Assembly: GCF_938039205.1 (NCBI RefSeq)
Contig: NZ_CALHVM010000023.1
Span: 27,023-91,022, forward strand
Source of the DNA: an uncultured Campylobacter sp.
Lineage (GTDB): Bacteria; Campylobacterota; Campylobacteria; Campylobacterales; Campylobacteraceae
DNA: 64,000 bases
Reading direction: 5' to 3'
Positions 16,558-25,315 of the stretch are shown here, piece by piece (position 1 is the first letter of the stretch; each line of letters starts with the position of its first letter). A program made the translations under genes and the position numbers. The notes below the pieces were generated by a model, which searched no databases, had not been told where the DNA came from, and saw only the letters and a list, made by a program, of their open reading frames with translations.

Positions 16558-18513
16558 ATGAACATTGACGGGATGACTTCTTTGGCCGTATTTGTCGGCA
16601 TAGGACTCTTTTCTATCATCATTTTGGGTATCGTCTTTTCAAGGCTTTACCGAAAGACGACAAAGGAGCTTACGTTCGTGCGAACGGGCTTTGGCGGCGA
16701 AAAGGTCGTTGTGGACGGCGGCGCGCTGATACTGCCGATACTGCATGATTATATCGACATAAATATGCAGTCGATGAAAGTTACCGTAGCTCGCTCTAAA
16801 AGCGATAGCTTCATAACCAAAGATAGAATGCGCGTGGATATTACGGCTGATTTTTATATCAGAGTGGGCGAGGATAGAGAGTCTATCTCGCGCGCGGCAC
16901 AGACGCTGGGTAAAAAAACAATCGATCTGCGCGAGCTAACCGGGCTGATAGAAGGCAAGCTCATCGCTACGCTCCGCTCGGTGGCAAGCTCGATGGAGAT
17001 GAAAGAGCTACACGAGAAAAGGGATGAATTTAGCTCTCAGGTCAAAAATGCCATCGAAGCCGATCTATCTAAAAACGGCCTTCAGCTAGAGTCCGTATCT
17101 CTCACGTCGCTTGATCAAACGGCAAAAGAGTTTTTTAACGAAAACAACGCCTTTGACGCAGAAGGTTTAACAAGCCTAACCCAAACTATCGAGGAGCGCA
17201 AAAAGCTACGAAACGATATCGAGCGCTCGACCGAGGTGCAAATCGCGCAGAAAAACTACGAAACGCAGTCGGAGAAATTTGAAATCCAAAGAAAACAAGC
17301 CGAGGCTGAAGCGACGCAACAAACCAAGATAGCGAATTTCCAAGCCGAGCAAGAAGCGCTAAGAGCAAAAGAGGCCGAAAGTAGGCGAAAAGAGGCCGAA
17401 GAAGCCAAGATCGTCGCGAACAAAGCTATCGAAGAGGCGCAGATAAACAAAGCAAAGGCTATCAAAGAAACCGAGATCGAAAAGGAAAAAGCTCTCGAAA
17501 TCGCCACTCAAAACAAAAACATCGAGATAGCCAAGAAAAATCAAGAAGTTGAAGAGGTCAGGATCGCCGCTCACAAAGCCATCGAACAGGCTGAAATCGA
17601 AAAGGCCAAAACCATAGAAACGGTGGAGGTGCAAAAGGCCAGAGTTGTCAAAGAAGCCGAGATAGAAAAGGAAAAAGTCATTGAGCTGGCAAATCAGAGC
17701 AAAAATATCGAAATCGCTAAAAAAGTCGAAGAAGAAGCCGTGGCTAAAACCCTAGCCAACGAGAAAAAGGCGCTAGAAGCCGCGTCGCTGGAAAAGATCA
17801 AAACCGCCTCCGAAATAGAACAAGCCGAACGTATCAAAAAGCTAGCTCTAATCGAAGCACAGCAAGACGCCGAGCAGCTATCTATCGAAAAAACCGTCGC
17901 CGCAAAGGCTGAAAAAGAGGCCGAGGAAAACCTAGCCGAAGCTGCCAAAATCAAAGCGATGGGCACAAGCGAAGCGCTAAAGATCAAAGCTACCGCAGAA
18001 GCCGAAGCCATAAAGATAACGGCTGAAGCCAACAGGCTAAACTACGAGGTCGAGGCTAAGGGTAAAACCGAGATAAATAACGCCGAAAACATCGTCTCGG
18101 CGGCGATTTTGGAAAATAGATTTAAGCTCGCCTTGATCGAGTTTATGCCGCAAATCATCGCCCAGGTCGTAAAACCCGCAGAGAAAATCGACTCTATCAA
18201 AATCGTGCAAATGGCGGGCATGGGCGGCGCAAATCAGGGCGGTGCGGGTTCAAATGCTAACGGCGGCGTTAGCAACGCTGGAGCATCTCTCTCCGATCAA
18301 ATCGTAAATGCGTCTCTAAACTATAAAGTAAATGCACCGATAATCGACGATCTAATGAAACAAGTCGGCATCGATCTAAACGGCGGGATACAAAATATCG
18401 CCTCGCCCCTGCTGGACGGTTGCGAAAAAGCTAAAGACGCGTCAAATTTTAGCGCAAAAGAGACTGAGAAATTTAATGCTGCAAGCGAACAAAAAGACGG
18501 CAAGAAAAAGTAA
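16558..18513 (+). CDS. YqiK/flotillin-family SPFH protein
   Basis: This 651-residue flotillin has an N-terminal membrane helix (residues about 9-30) and an SPFH domain (about 40-210). The SPFH domain includes GALILPILHDYIDINMQ and RMRVDITADFYIRV. A very long coiled coil rich in EAE, EKAK and EIEK repeats spans about 220-490. The C-terminal flotillin segment contains KATAEAEAIKITAEANRL. A Gly/Asn-rich linker (GMGGANQGGAGSNANGG) precedes the tail. Such proteins assemble membrane rafts. AAGGAG precedes the ATG. This is the last gene of the operon, followed by a terminator-like hairpin. Confidence 0.9.
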   Translation: MNIDGMTSLAVFVGIGLFSIIILGIVFSRLYRKTTKELTFVRTGFGGEKVVVDGGALILPILHDYIDINMQSMKVTVARSKSDSFITKDRMRVDITADFYIRVGEDRESISRAAQTLGKKTIDLRELTGLIEGKLIATLRSVASSMEMKELHEKRDEFSSQVKNAIEADLSKNGLQLESVSLTSLDQTAKEFFNENNAFDAEGLTSLTQTIEERKKLRNDIERSTEVQIAQKNYETQSEKFEIQRKQAEAEATQQTKIANFQAEQEALRAKEAESRRKEAEEAKIVANKAIEEAQINKAKAIKETEIEKEKALEIATQNKNIEIAKKNQEVEEVRIAAHKAIEQAEIEKAKTIETVEVQKARVVKEAEIEKEKVIELANQSKNIEIAKKVEEEAVAKTLANEKKALEAASLEKIKTASEIEQAERIKKLALIEAQQDAEQLSIEKTVAAKAEKEAEENLAEAAKIKAMGTSEALKIKATAEAEAIKITAEANRLNYEVEAKGKTEINNAENIVSAAILENRFKLALIEFMPQIIAQVVKPAEKIDSIKIVQMAGMGGANQGGAGSNANGGVSNAGASLSDQIVNASLNYKVNAPIIDDLMKQVGIDLNGGIQNIASPLLDGCEKAKDASNFSAKETEKFNAASEQKDGKKK

Positions 18514-18543
18514 ATCTAGCCTCAAATTTGATTAAAGTTGTGT

Positions 18544-18597
18544 AAAGGGGCGGCACACTAGCGCGGTAAAGCCGGCTAAATTTGGCCGTCCTTTTTT
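18544..18597 (+). terminator. Terminator-like hairpin after flotillin operon
   Basis: AAAGGGGCGGC pairs imperfectly with GCCGTCCTTT and is followed by a run of six T. The loop holds a second small stem. Position and T-run fit intrinsic termination. Confidence 0.6.
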
Positions 18598-18848
18598 ACA
18601 ATCAAAACAATAGCTGCTTTTTGTGGTTGTTTTTGGCATATTTTGAGCTGTCTGCACGGCTGTAAATTTAACATCTACAAATTTTAAACACGTTTAATAT
18701 TTATGTAAATTTAACTGCTTAAGTTAAATTTTATATTCCCTTTCAAATTTGATTAAATCCCAAGCAAATTTTATTAATTTTTTATTTTAACATCAGTAAA
18801 ATACAGCTTAAGAAATCGGGTCGATTTTACCTTTTCAAAGGACACTTC

Positions 18849-19916
18849 ATGAATTTTTCAAACACAAAATGGTTTATCGCCTCAGGTACGGCGCTTGGCG
18901 CTTTAGGCGCATTGCTTGTGTATTTTGGCAACCCCGGCAACATGGGGGTTTGCGCGGCTTGCTTTTTGCGCGATACGGCGGGAGCGCTCGGCTTTCACCG
19001 CGCAGGAGTCGTGCAGTACGTGCGCCCGGAGATCATCGGGCTCATTTTGGGCGGCTTTTTAGCTAGCGTGCTTTGGACGAAGGAGTTTAGCGCTACCACG
19101 GGTTCGTCGCCTTTCGTGCGCTTTTTTCTCGGATTTTTCGCGATGATTGGCTGCCTCGTGTTTTTGGGCTGCCCGTGGAGGGCGTTTTTGCGTCTTGGCG
19201 GTGGCGATATGACGGCGATTGCAGGAGTCGTCGGTATTTTTGCGGGCGTGTGTGCGGGCGTATTTTTCAAAAAGCTCGGCTACGGCCTCACGCACGAGAC
19301 TAAAACTCAGGCCGCGATAGGCGTTTTGCCGACGGTTATCGGTATTTTGCTGCTTGCTGCGCTTGCGTTTGGGCTAAAGCTCGGCGAAAACGGCGCGCTT
19401 TTTAGCTCTGCAAAGGGCCCCGGCTCCATGCACGCTCCGATCCTGATCTCGCTTGGATTTAGTATCGTCGTGGGCGCGCTAATGCACAAAAGCAAATTTT
19501 GTAGCGTAGGGGCGTTTGGTAGGCTTTTTAAAGGGGATTTCTCGATGTTTACTGGGATCATCAGTATCGTCGTTTTTGCCAGCATTGTAAATTTGGCGCT
19601 CGGGCAGTATAAATTCGGCTTTGAAGGCCAGCCTATCGCGCACAACGACGTGGTTTGGAACTTCCTTAGCATGACGCTAGCAGGGCTTTGCTTTAGCCTG
19701 AGCGAAGGCTGCCCGGGCAAGCATCTCGTGCAAATGGGCACGGGCAATCTAAGCTCGGTTATATTTGTCATCGGTATGGCGGCAGGTGCGGCCGTAGCGC
19801 ATAACTTCTTGCTCGCTAGCTCTCCTAGCGCCATAACGGCAGCGGCTCCGTGGGCGGTAGCGATGGGGTTTGTTTTTGCGGTTTATGTGGGATTTTTCCA
19901 TAAAAAAGCCGCTTGA
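18849..19916 (+). CDS. yedE: YedE/FdhT-type selenium-metabolism membrane transporter
   Basis: This 355-residue protein has about ten membrane helices and the duplicated YeeE/YedE sulphur-transport fold. Conserved Cys/Gly motifs are visible: MGVCAACFLRDTAGALG, CPWRAFLRLGGGD, HKSKFCSVGAFGRLFKG and EGCPGKHLVQMGTGN. This form is associated with selenium metabolism; FdhT of C. jejuni is required for formate dehydrogenase activity. The link fits yedF, selD and fdhC a few kb away. A good ribosome site (AAAGGA) precedes the ATG. The TGA stop is also the first three bases of palindromic repeat copy 2. Confidence 0.87.
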   Translation: MNFSNTKWFIASGTALGALGALLVYFGNPGNMGVCAACFLRDTAGALGFHRAGVVQYVRPEIIGLILGGFLASVLWTKEFSATTGSSPFVRFFLGFFAMIGCLVFLGCPWRAFLRLGGGDMTAIAGVVGIFAGVCAGVFFKKLGYGLTHETKTQAAIGVLPTVIGILLLAALAFGLKLGENGALFSSAKGPGSMHAPILISLGFSIVVGALMHKSKFCSVGAFGRLFKGDFSMFTGIISIVVFASIVNLALGQYKFGFEGQPIAHNDVVWNFLSMTLAGLCFSLSEGCPGKHLVQMGTGNLSSVIFVIGMAAGAAVAHNFLLASSPSAITAAAPWAVAMGFVFAVYVGFFHKKAA

Positions 19917-20044
19917 TTCCCCATAAACGAAGGATTTCAAGCTTTAAAATTTTAAACCCGTTTCGGTTACGTATTTCATATACGCGCCCTAACGGGTTAA
20001 AATTTTAAAGTTAAACTACGCCTATTCTGTCTGGAATATTTGTC
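19914..20044 (+). repeat. Palindrome-cored repeat, family P copy 2
   Basis: This 131-bp element begins with TGATTCCCCATAAACGA, whose TGA is the yedE stop, and ends GTCTGGAATATTTGTC. The core pairs CTTTAAAATTTTAA with TTAAAATTTTAAAG and CCCGTT with AACGGG, with one bulged A in the left arm. Apical hairpin: ACGTAT-TTCAT-ATACGC, flanked by TTCGGTT and GCCCTAA. The ends match copy 3 nearly perfectly, while the arms share no sequence with the other copies. Confidence 0.85.
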
Positions 20045-20173
20045 GTATATCTTGCTAAATTTATAAATTTGACATTTTCGCGGCGCGGGTCTCGGCGAGC
20101 GAAAGACGTAAATTTAACTTATATAAAAAGCGAGCTTGAATTTGACAAATTTGATGGCGGCTAAGAGTAAAAA

Positions 20174-20199
20174 GCAGGCTAAAACATAACCTAGCCTGC
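20174..20199. terminator. Perfect hairpin in yedE-moaE spacer
   Basis: GCAGGCTA and TAGCCTGC form an 8-bp stem with a 10-nt loop between convergent yedE and moaE. It could serve as terminator in either direction, although flanking T runs are weak. Confidence 0.5.
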
Positions 20200-20237
20200 A
20201 AGAAATAAATCTTTTATCTAAAAAGTAGTCAAATTTG

Positions 20238-20266
20238 CTCGGCTCGTATACCAAACCAAAGCCGAG
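20238..20266 (-). terminator. Hairpin after moaE
   Basis: CTCGGCT pairs with AGCCGAG with a 15-nt loop, about 10 nt past the moaE stop on the minus strand. A short AAATTTGAC tail follows on that strand. Confidence 0.5.
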
Positions 20267-20276
20267 TCAATTAAAT

Positions 20277-20711
20277 TTAGCCCAAAAGCCCGGCCCCTTT
20301 TATCGCCTGACTGCGCTCTTTTGCGTAGATGCGCTCGCCTCCTACTACGTCGTATTTCCAAATCGGCGCGTTAGCCTTAAAGTCCTCAACAAACTCGTTT
20401 ATCAGCTGCAAGGCGACCTTTCTTTGCGGGCTCACGACGCCTGCGACATAGGAGCTCTCGTGCACGGGCACGTCTCCGCGAGAATGCGCAAAAAGTACGT
20501 ATGCACCCAGATCCTTCGCCTTTTGCTCCCAGCCAGCTAGCCATTTGCGCAGGATCGGCTCGTAGATGTCAAAGCTAAGCGCGCTTATGCCGCCTTCTTC
20601 GCGCACGATGCCGGTAAACGTGATGAGCGCGCCGCAGTTTTTGTCCTTAAACTCGTCGTACCAAGCGTTTGTGATCGCTTTGGCGTCGAGACTTCCTTCA
20701 AATATCTGCAT
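20277..20711 (-). CDS. moaE: Molybdopterin synthase catalytic subunit MoaE
   Basis: This 144-residue large subunit transfers sulphur from MoaD thiocarboxylate to cyclic pyranopterin, forming molybdopterin. Family motifs are CGALITFTGIVREEGG, YVLFAHSRGDVPVHESSYVAGV and IWKYDVVGGERIYAKE. The gene starts one base after the moaD stop, so the two subunits are co-translated. Confidence 0.93.
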   Translation of the reverse strand: MQIFEGSLDAKAITNAWYDEFKDKNCGALITFTGIVREEGGISALSFDIYEPILRKWLAGWEQKAKDLGAYVLFAHSRGDVPVHESSYVAGVVSPQRKVALQLINEFVEDFKANAPIWKYDVVGGERIYAKERSQAIKGAGLLG

Positions 20712-20712
20712 C

Positions 20713-20934
20713 TTAACCTCCGCAAACCGGCGGCAAAATGGAAATTTTATCCCCGTCTTTTAGTGGCGCGTCTAGTGAGCTTGCGATCTCGTCGTTTATG
20801 GCGACGGCGCAGATTTTTAGCCACTCGGACAGCTCCGCGTATTCGCCTAGTTTTTCTTTTACTTCGCTTAAATTTGCCGCTTCCAGCTTTAAATTATTCA
20901 TCTTTATCGGGCCCAAAAACTCGATTTCTACCAT
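20713..20934 (-). CDS. moaD: Molybdopterin synthase sulphur-carrier subunit MoaD
   Basis: This 73-residue ubiquitin-fold protein ends in the required Gly-Gly (ILPPVCGG), which is thiocarboxylated for sulphur donation. It is first in the moaD-moaE pair and diverges from nspC. Confidence 0.92.
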   Translation of the reverse strand: MVEIEFLGPIKMNNLKLEAANLSEVKEKLGEYAELSEWLKICAVAINDEIASSLDAPLKDGDKISILPPVCGG

Positions 20935-21025
20935 AAATTCGCCTTTGAAATTAAATTTTTTTCTTGATTTTACTTAAAAAAATATTTAGATATACTTACG
21001 CGAAAATTTAAACAAAAGAGCCGTA

Positions 21026-22165
21026 ATGAACGAAATATTAAGCAAAATAAAAACGCCCGCCTACGTCTGCGAAGAGGCCAAGGTGCGCAAAAATCTCGAA
21101 ATTTTAAAACGCGTCAAGGATGAAAGCGGCGCAAAGGTGCTAGTCGCTCTAAAAGGCTTTGCATTTAGCGGCGTGATGGGGCTTGTCGGCAAGTATCTAG
21201 ACGGCGCGACGTGTAGCGGCCTACATGAGGCTAAATTTGCCGCAAAATACGTTCGCGGCGAGATTCATACCTATTCGCCGGCATTTAAAGACGAGGACAT
21301 AGATGAGGTGCTCTCACTCTCAAAACACGTGGTTTTTAACTCATTCGCGCAGTGGGCTAAATTTAAGCAAAAAGCTCTGGCTGCGGGCGTTACCTGCGGG
21401 CTTCGCGTAAATCCAGAGCTATCCGTCGCGCCGACTGACGCTTATAACCCGTGCGGCAGATATAGCCGCCTAGGCATCACTCGCGCAAATTTCGACGCTG
21501 ACGCGCTTGATGGTATCACGGGGCTACATTTTCACGCACTTTGCGAGGAGAGCGCGCAGAGTTTGGAGACCGTGCTGATGGCGTTTGAGGAGAAATTTGG
21601 CGAATTTATCCCGCGCATGAAGTGGGTAAATTTCGGCGGCGGACATCACATAACCAAAGAGGGCTACGACGTAGATCTGCTCATAAATTTGATCAAAAAT
21701 TTCCGCGCAAAATACGGCGTCGAGGTCTATATCGAGCCCGGCGAAGCGGTTGGCTGGCAGACGGGATTTTTAGCCGCTTCGGTACTTGATTTCGTGCAAA
21801 ATGAAAAAACTATAGCCATCCTAGACGTCTCGGCCGAGGCGCATATGCCAGACACCGTGCTGATGCCGTACCGACCGGTGGTGCGAGGCGAGAGCAAAGG
21901 CGGTAAATTTAGCTACCGTTTTGGCGGAAATACCTGTCTAGCAGGCGATATCGTGGGGCTTGACGCGGGCGAGCCGGAGTATAAATTTGACGCGCCGCTA
22001 AGCGTGGGCGACAAAGTGATCTTTGAGGATCAGATCCACTATACGATCGTAAAAAACACGACCTTTAACGGTATAAAGCTGCCCGATTTACTCCTTTTAA
22101 AAGAAAACGGCGAGCTTGTAACCGTGCGGGAATTTGGCTTTGAAGAGTATGAGAGGCGAAACTAA
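21026..22165 (+). CDS. nspC: Carboxynorspermidine decarboxylase
   Basis: This 379-residue PLP enzyme of the alanine racemase/ornithine decarboxylase fold decarboxylates carboxy(nor)spermidine to (nor)spermidine. It completes the pathway begun by the dehydrogenase at 5238. The PLP lysine lies in VLVALKGFAFSG. Other hallmarks are LRVNPELS, WVNFGGGHHITKEGYD, IEPGEAVGWQTGFL and the catalytic cysteine region FGGNTCLAGDIVG. GAGCC precedes the ATG. Confidence 0.92.
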   Translation: MNEILSKIKTPAYVCEEAKVRKNLEILKRVKDESGAKVLVALKGFAFSGVMGLVGKYLDGATCSGLHEAKFAAKYVRGEIHTYSPAFKDEDIDEVLSLSKHVVFNSFAQWAKFKQKALAAGVTCGLRVNPELSVAPTDAYNPCGRYSRLGITRANFDADALDGITGLHFHALCEESAQSLETVLMAFEEKFGEFIPRMKWVNFGGGHHITKEGYDVDLLINLIKNFRAKYGVEVYIEPGEAVGWQTGFLAASVLDFVQNEKTIAILDVSAEAHMPDTVLMPYRPVVRGESKGGKFSYRFGGNTCLAGDIVGLDAGEPEYKFDAPLSVGDKVIFEDQIHYTIVKNTTFNGIKLPDLLLLKENGELVTVREFGFEEYERRN

Positions 22166-22513
22166 ATTTGCCTCCTGAAACTGCGCCCTTTAGGGTGCAA
22201 ATTCGACGTTTGGGAGGGCGCCGTTTGTGGCTGTAAATTTAAATCAAATTTTACGCCAGGTTTCTGCCTGATATGCGCGTGCGCTAAACCCGTAGCTTTT
22301 CGGATTTAAATTTTGAAATTTGGTTTATCGCCCGCCAAATTTGCCGCAAATTTAATCACAAACGAAGTTAAATTTAAGATAAATAAAATCTAGCTTATAT
22401 AAATGAATTAATATAGCGGATTATAAATTTGACCTTGATTTTGATAAAAAAGCGCCACAACTGCCTAAAAATGCATTGTTTTGACGCTAAGCTTGCATTA
22501 CGTTATTTTTTGA

Positions 22514-22519
22514 TATAAT
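22514..22519 (+). promoter_or_regulatory. -10 box upstream of fdhC
   Basis: A consensus TATAAT preceded by a T-rich stretch lies about 90 nt before the fdhC ATG. The rest of the 22166-22513 spacer is AAATTT-rich, holds a small GCGCCC/GGGTGC hairpin near 22183, and shows no gene. Confidence 0.55.
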
Positions 22520-22526
22520 TTCATGA

Positions 22527-22607
22527 AAATCCGCAAAATTTAGCCTTTGGCTGGATGCCGACCACGACGAGCTTTTTAAGGCGGAAAACAAAACCAAAGG
22601 GAGATAG
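22527..22607 (+). other. Short protein-like reading frame just before fdhC (possible remnant of an upstream fdh gene)
   Basis: Between the promoter and fdhC an open frame of 26 codons reads protein-like (FSLWLDADHDELFKAENK) and ends TAG one base before the fdhC ATG. It has no start codon of its own. It could be the preserved 3' end of a lost upstream subunit gene such as fdhB, or chance. I cannot check homology. Confidence 0.3.
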
Positions 22608-22608
22608 C

Positions 22609-23556
22609 ATGACGAGAATTTTTAGTTTGCTTTCGGTTTTCGCCTGTTGGGCCTTCGCTATCGAGGCGAGTCCTAGCACGAACCAGTATCAGAGCAATAT
22701 CTGGGCTGCGGGTAGAATCGAGAACATTAAGCCTTACGAAGACGGTTTGGGGCCGATTTTCACGTTCATTCAGGGCAACGACTACTTCGCGATAGCGGCC
22801 TTGTCGCTTATTTTGGCTGTTATCGGCGCGTTCGTTCTGCACTTTTTGATCATCGGACCGAAACACTTCAGCCACGATGGCAAAAAAGTCTATGCATTTA
22901 ATATGATAGAGCGCGTCGCTCACGGGCTAGCCGCGATATCGTGGATAGTGCTGGTACCGACCGGTATCATCATGATGTGGGGCGCGGAGCTTGGCGGCGG
23001 GGCTTTCGTGAGATTTTGCAAAAATATTCACGGGTTAGCCACTATTATATTTGCGGTATCCGTATTACCGATGCTGATAGCTTGGACGAAAAGAATGCTA
23101 CCGACGATCTACGACATCAGATGGATGCTGATCGTAGGCGGGTATCTTTCAAAAGTTAAGCGACCGGTACCTGCGGGTAAATTTAACGCCGGTCAAAAAG
23201 CATGGTACTGGGTCGCTATCCCCGGCGGTATCGTGATGATACTAACTGGTGCCGCGATGTTCTTCTTAGATTTTAAAACGCCTGACGTCGCTACTTGGCT
23301 AGGCGTACCGCAAATCGAAGTCTTAAGAGCTTCTGCGCTAGTTCATAACGTTCTCGGTATAGTTTGCGCCGTATTTTTCCTGGTACACATATACATGGCT
23401 GCTATCGCGATACACGGCGCTATCTGGTCGATGGTAACGGGATATAAAGAAGAAGAAGAGGTTTATGTGCTTCACCACTACTGGTATCAGGAACTCATCT
23501 CTAAAAATAAAATCCCCGTATCTGAATACGAAAAAACTTACGCGAAATTAAAATAA
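22609..23556 (+). CDS. fdhC: Formate dehydrogenase cytochrome b556 (gamma) subunit
   Basis: This 315-residue membrane cytochrome carries electrons from formate dehydrogenase to the quinone pool. The preferred ATG follows GGGAGA; an upstream ATG at 22555 in the same frame lacks a ribosome site. It has a signal-like N-terminus (FSLLSVFACWAFA). A helix at about 60-85 and the cytochrome b domain (from MIERVAHGLAAISWIVLVPTG) follow. His residues of IHGLATI, ALVHNVLGIV and FLVHIYMAAIAIHGAI are heme-ligand candidates. The catalytic and Fe-S subunits are not next to it here, which is unusual. Confidence 0.88.
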   Translation: MTRIFSLLSVFACWAFAIEASPSTNQYQSNIWAAGRIENIKPYEDGLGPIFTFIQGNDYFAIAALSLILAVIGAFVLHFLIIGPKHFSHDGKKVYAFNMIERVAHGLAAISWIVLVPTGIIMMWGAELGGGAFVRFCKNIHGLATIIFAVSVLPMLIAWTKRMLPTIYDIRWMLIVGGYLSKVKRPVPAGKFNAGQKAWYWVAIPGGIVMILTGAAMFFLDFKTPDVATWLGVPQIEVLRASALVHNVLGIVCAVFFLVHIYMAAIAIHGAIWSMVTGYKEEEEVYVLHHYWYQELISKNKIPVSEYEKTYAKLK

Positions 23557-23557
23557 T

Positions 23558-23585
23558 AAAAAAGGAGAAGTTTTTCTCCTTTTTT
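23558..23585 (+). terminator. Intrinsic terminator after fdhC
   Basis: AAAAAAGGAGAA pairs with TTCTCCTTTTTT around a tiny loop, two bases after the stop and ending in a T-run. This is a classic terminator. Confidence 0.85.
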
Positions 23586-23696
23586 ATTTTAAAGCCTAGG
23601 CTGAAATCCGCCTTTTTATACAAAATTTAAAATCTTTTAGATAAAATCTCTCCTTAGACTTCAGGTTGAAGAGTAATAATTTTTAAGGAAAAATCA

Positions 23697-24296
23697 ATGC
23701 AAATCGATTGTAGAAATTTGGCTTGTCCAGAACCCGTCATCAGGACTAAAAATGCGCTTGAGAGCCTAAAAGTCGGCGAAAAGCTTGAGATTTTAGTAAA
23801 TTCTATCGCTCCAAAAGAAAATATCAGCCGTTTTTTAAAAAATCAAAATGTCGAATTTAGCATAGAACAAAACGGCGCCGAGACAAAAATCACCGCCGTT
23901 AAGGGCGAATCAAAACTTGAGTTAGCAAATTTTGACGAATTCGTCTGCGAAATTACGCCGAAAGCCAAAAAAGCTATCGTTTATCTAAATGAAGAGCGCG
24001 CCGGTAGCGGCGACGTAGGCGTTAATTTGCTGGCTAAATTTTTAGGCGCGCTTTTGCAGGTAGAAAATAAACCCGAATACGTAATCTGCGTAAATAATGC
24101 CGTTAAAATGACTACAAACCGCGCACATGCGAGCTTTAAACCGCTTAAGGATTTAGAGGCTGCGGGCGTTAAAATTTTAAGCTGCGGCAGCTGCTTGGAG
24201 GCGTATAAACTCGTCGGCGATCTAAGCGTCGGAGAGATATCAAATGCCTACGAAATCATGCAAATTTTAACTACGCACGAGCAAATCAAGCTATGA
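23697..24296 (+). CDS. yedF: Selenium metabolism protein YedF
   Basis: This 199-residue protein has an N-terminal TusA/SirA-like domain (MQIDCRNLACPEPVIRTK) with the CPxP motif. The C-terminal DsrE-like domain begins near KKAIVYLNEERAGSGDVG and holds the cysteines of ILSCGSCLEAYKL. TusA-like proteins relay sulphur, or here probably selenium. The gene overlaps selD by 4 nt (ATGA), a coupled yedF-selD operon. Confidence 0.88.
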   Translation: MQIDCRNLACPEPVIRTKNALESLKVGEKLEILVNSIAPKENISRFLKNQNVEFSIEQNGAETKITAVKGESKLELANFDEFVCEITPKAKKAIVYLNEERAGSGDVGVNLLAKFLGALLQVENKPEYVICVNNAVKMTTNRAHASFKPLKDLEAAGVKILSCGSCLEAYKLVGDLSVGEISNAYEIMQILTTHEQIKL

Positions 24297-25315
24297 TTTA
24301 CAACGACAAACGTCTTACGAAATTCGTTAAAGCGGCGGGTTGAGCGGCCAAGCTTGACCCGTCGGGTCTAAACAAAACTATCGGCGATTTAAATTTAGCT
24401 CACCCAAATTTGCTCTCAAACATCGGCACGAACGAAGACGCAAGCGTCTTTAAGATCACAGACGACATCGCGCTCGTGCAGACGCTAGACTTTATCACGC
24501 CGGTGGCGGACGATCCGTTTATATTCGGTCAGATCGCGGCCGCAAACAGCCTAAGCGACGTGTTTGCGATGGGCGGCAATGTACTAAACGCGCTAAATAT
24601 CGTCGGTTTTGATAGCTGTAATCTAAGCGGCAAAATTTTGGGCGAAATTTTGCGCGGCGGGCAAGATAAAGTCGCCGAATGCGGCGGCGTGATCGTAGGC
24701 GGACACACGATAGAGACGCAGCAGATGTATTACGGACTTAGCGTCATGGGCGTCGTTTCGCCAAGCTCCTTTTGGTCAAACAACACCGCGCGCGAGGGCG
24801 ACGCGCTCATACTCACAAAGCCGCTAGGAACGGGCGTTTTAAGCACGGCGATAAAGGCCGATCTGCTAAATTCGGCACAGATAAAGCAGGCGGTAGAGAC
24901 GATGCGACAGCTAAATTTTTATGCCGTGGACGCGCTAAAAGACATCAAAGTAACGGCGGCGACCGACGTCACGGGATTTGGCTTTTTAGGACATCTAAGC
25001 GAAATGCTAAACGACAAAATCGGCTTTGAAATTTACGCGAGTAACGTGCCTGTGATAGCGGCGGCGCGCGAGTTTGCCGATATGGGCATCATCCCTGAGG
25101 GTAGCTACAAAAACCGCGAATTTGCGTGCAAATTCGTTAGCGGCGAGGCCGATATCTTGCTTTACGATGCGCAGACTTCGGGCGGATTACTGCTAGCGGT
25201 ACCGCAAAGTGAGGTAAATTTGGCTCTTTCTCGTCTAAAAGAGGCGGGTTATGAGAGCTCGGTAGTCGTAGGTATAGCTAAAAAACGCGGCGAATACGGC
25301 ATAAATTTACGGTAG
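24293..25315 (+). CDS. selD: Selenide, water dikinase SelD containing selenocysteine (in-frame TGA)
   Basis: SelD makes selenophosphate from selenide and ATP, the donor for selenocysteine synthesis. The true start is the ATG at 24293, overlapping yedF. The frame then meets TGA at 24341-24343 (codon 17) in the context KAAG-U-AAKLDP, exactly where other SelD proteins have the catalytic Cys or Sec. It continues unbroken to 25315, giving 340 residues. ATP-binding and AIRS motifs follow: NIGTNEDASVFKI, GGHTIETQQMYYG, TKPLGTGVLSTA and DVTGFGFLGHLSEML. A simple ORF caller would miss the first 39 codons. A hairpin in SECIS position supports Sec insertion. Confidence 0.95.
24341..24371 (+). promoter_or_regulatory. 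Bacterial SECIS element in selD
   Basis: Immediately after the UGA the mRNA can form TTGACCC/GGGTC(T)AA with a three-base loop GUC and a bulged U. Seventeen nucleotides separate the UGA from the loop, and the first loop base is G. Both fit published bacterial SECIS rules (SelB-binding apical loop with an early G). Confidence 0.75.

Noticed and set aside
16558..18513. Large open frames on the minus strand under the flotillin gene
   Set aside because: They are shadows of the EAE/EKAK-rich coiled coil, giving Phe/Ser/Ala-rich nonsense without ribosome sites.
19914..20044. Family P as a plain intrinsic terminator
   Set aside because: It is about four times larger than needed, lacks a T-run, and has conserved ends and internal loops; copy 1 lies between divergent genes.
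22555..22608. Upstream ATG as the fdhC start
   Set aside because: It adds 18 polar residues before a good signal-like sequence and lacks a ribosome site, whereas the ATG at 22609 follows GGGAGA.
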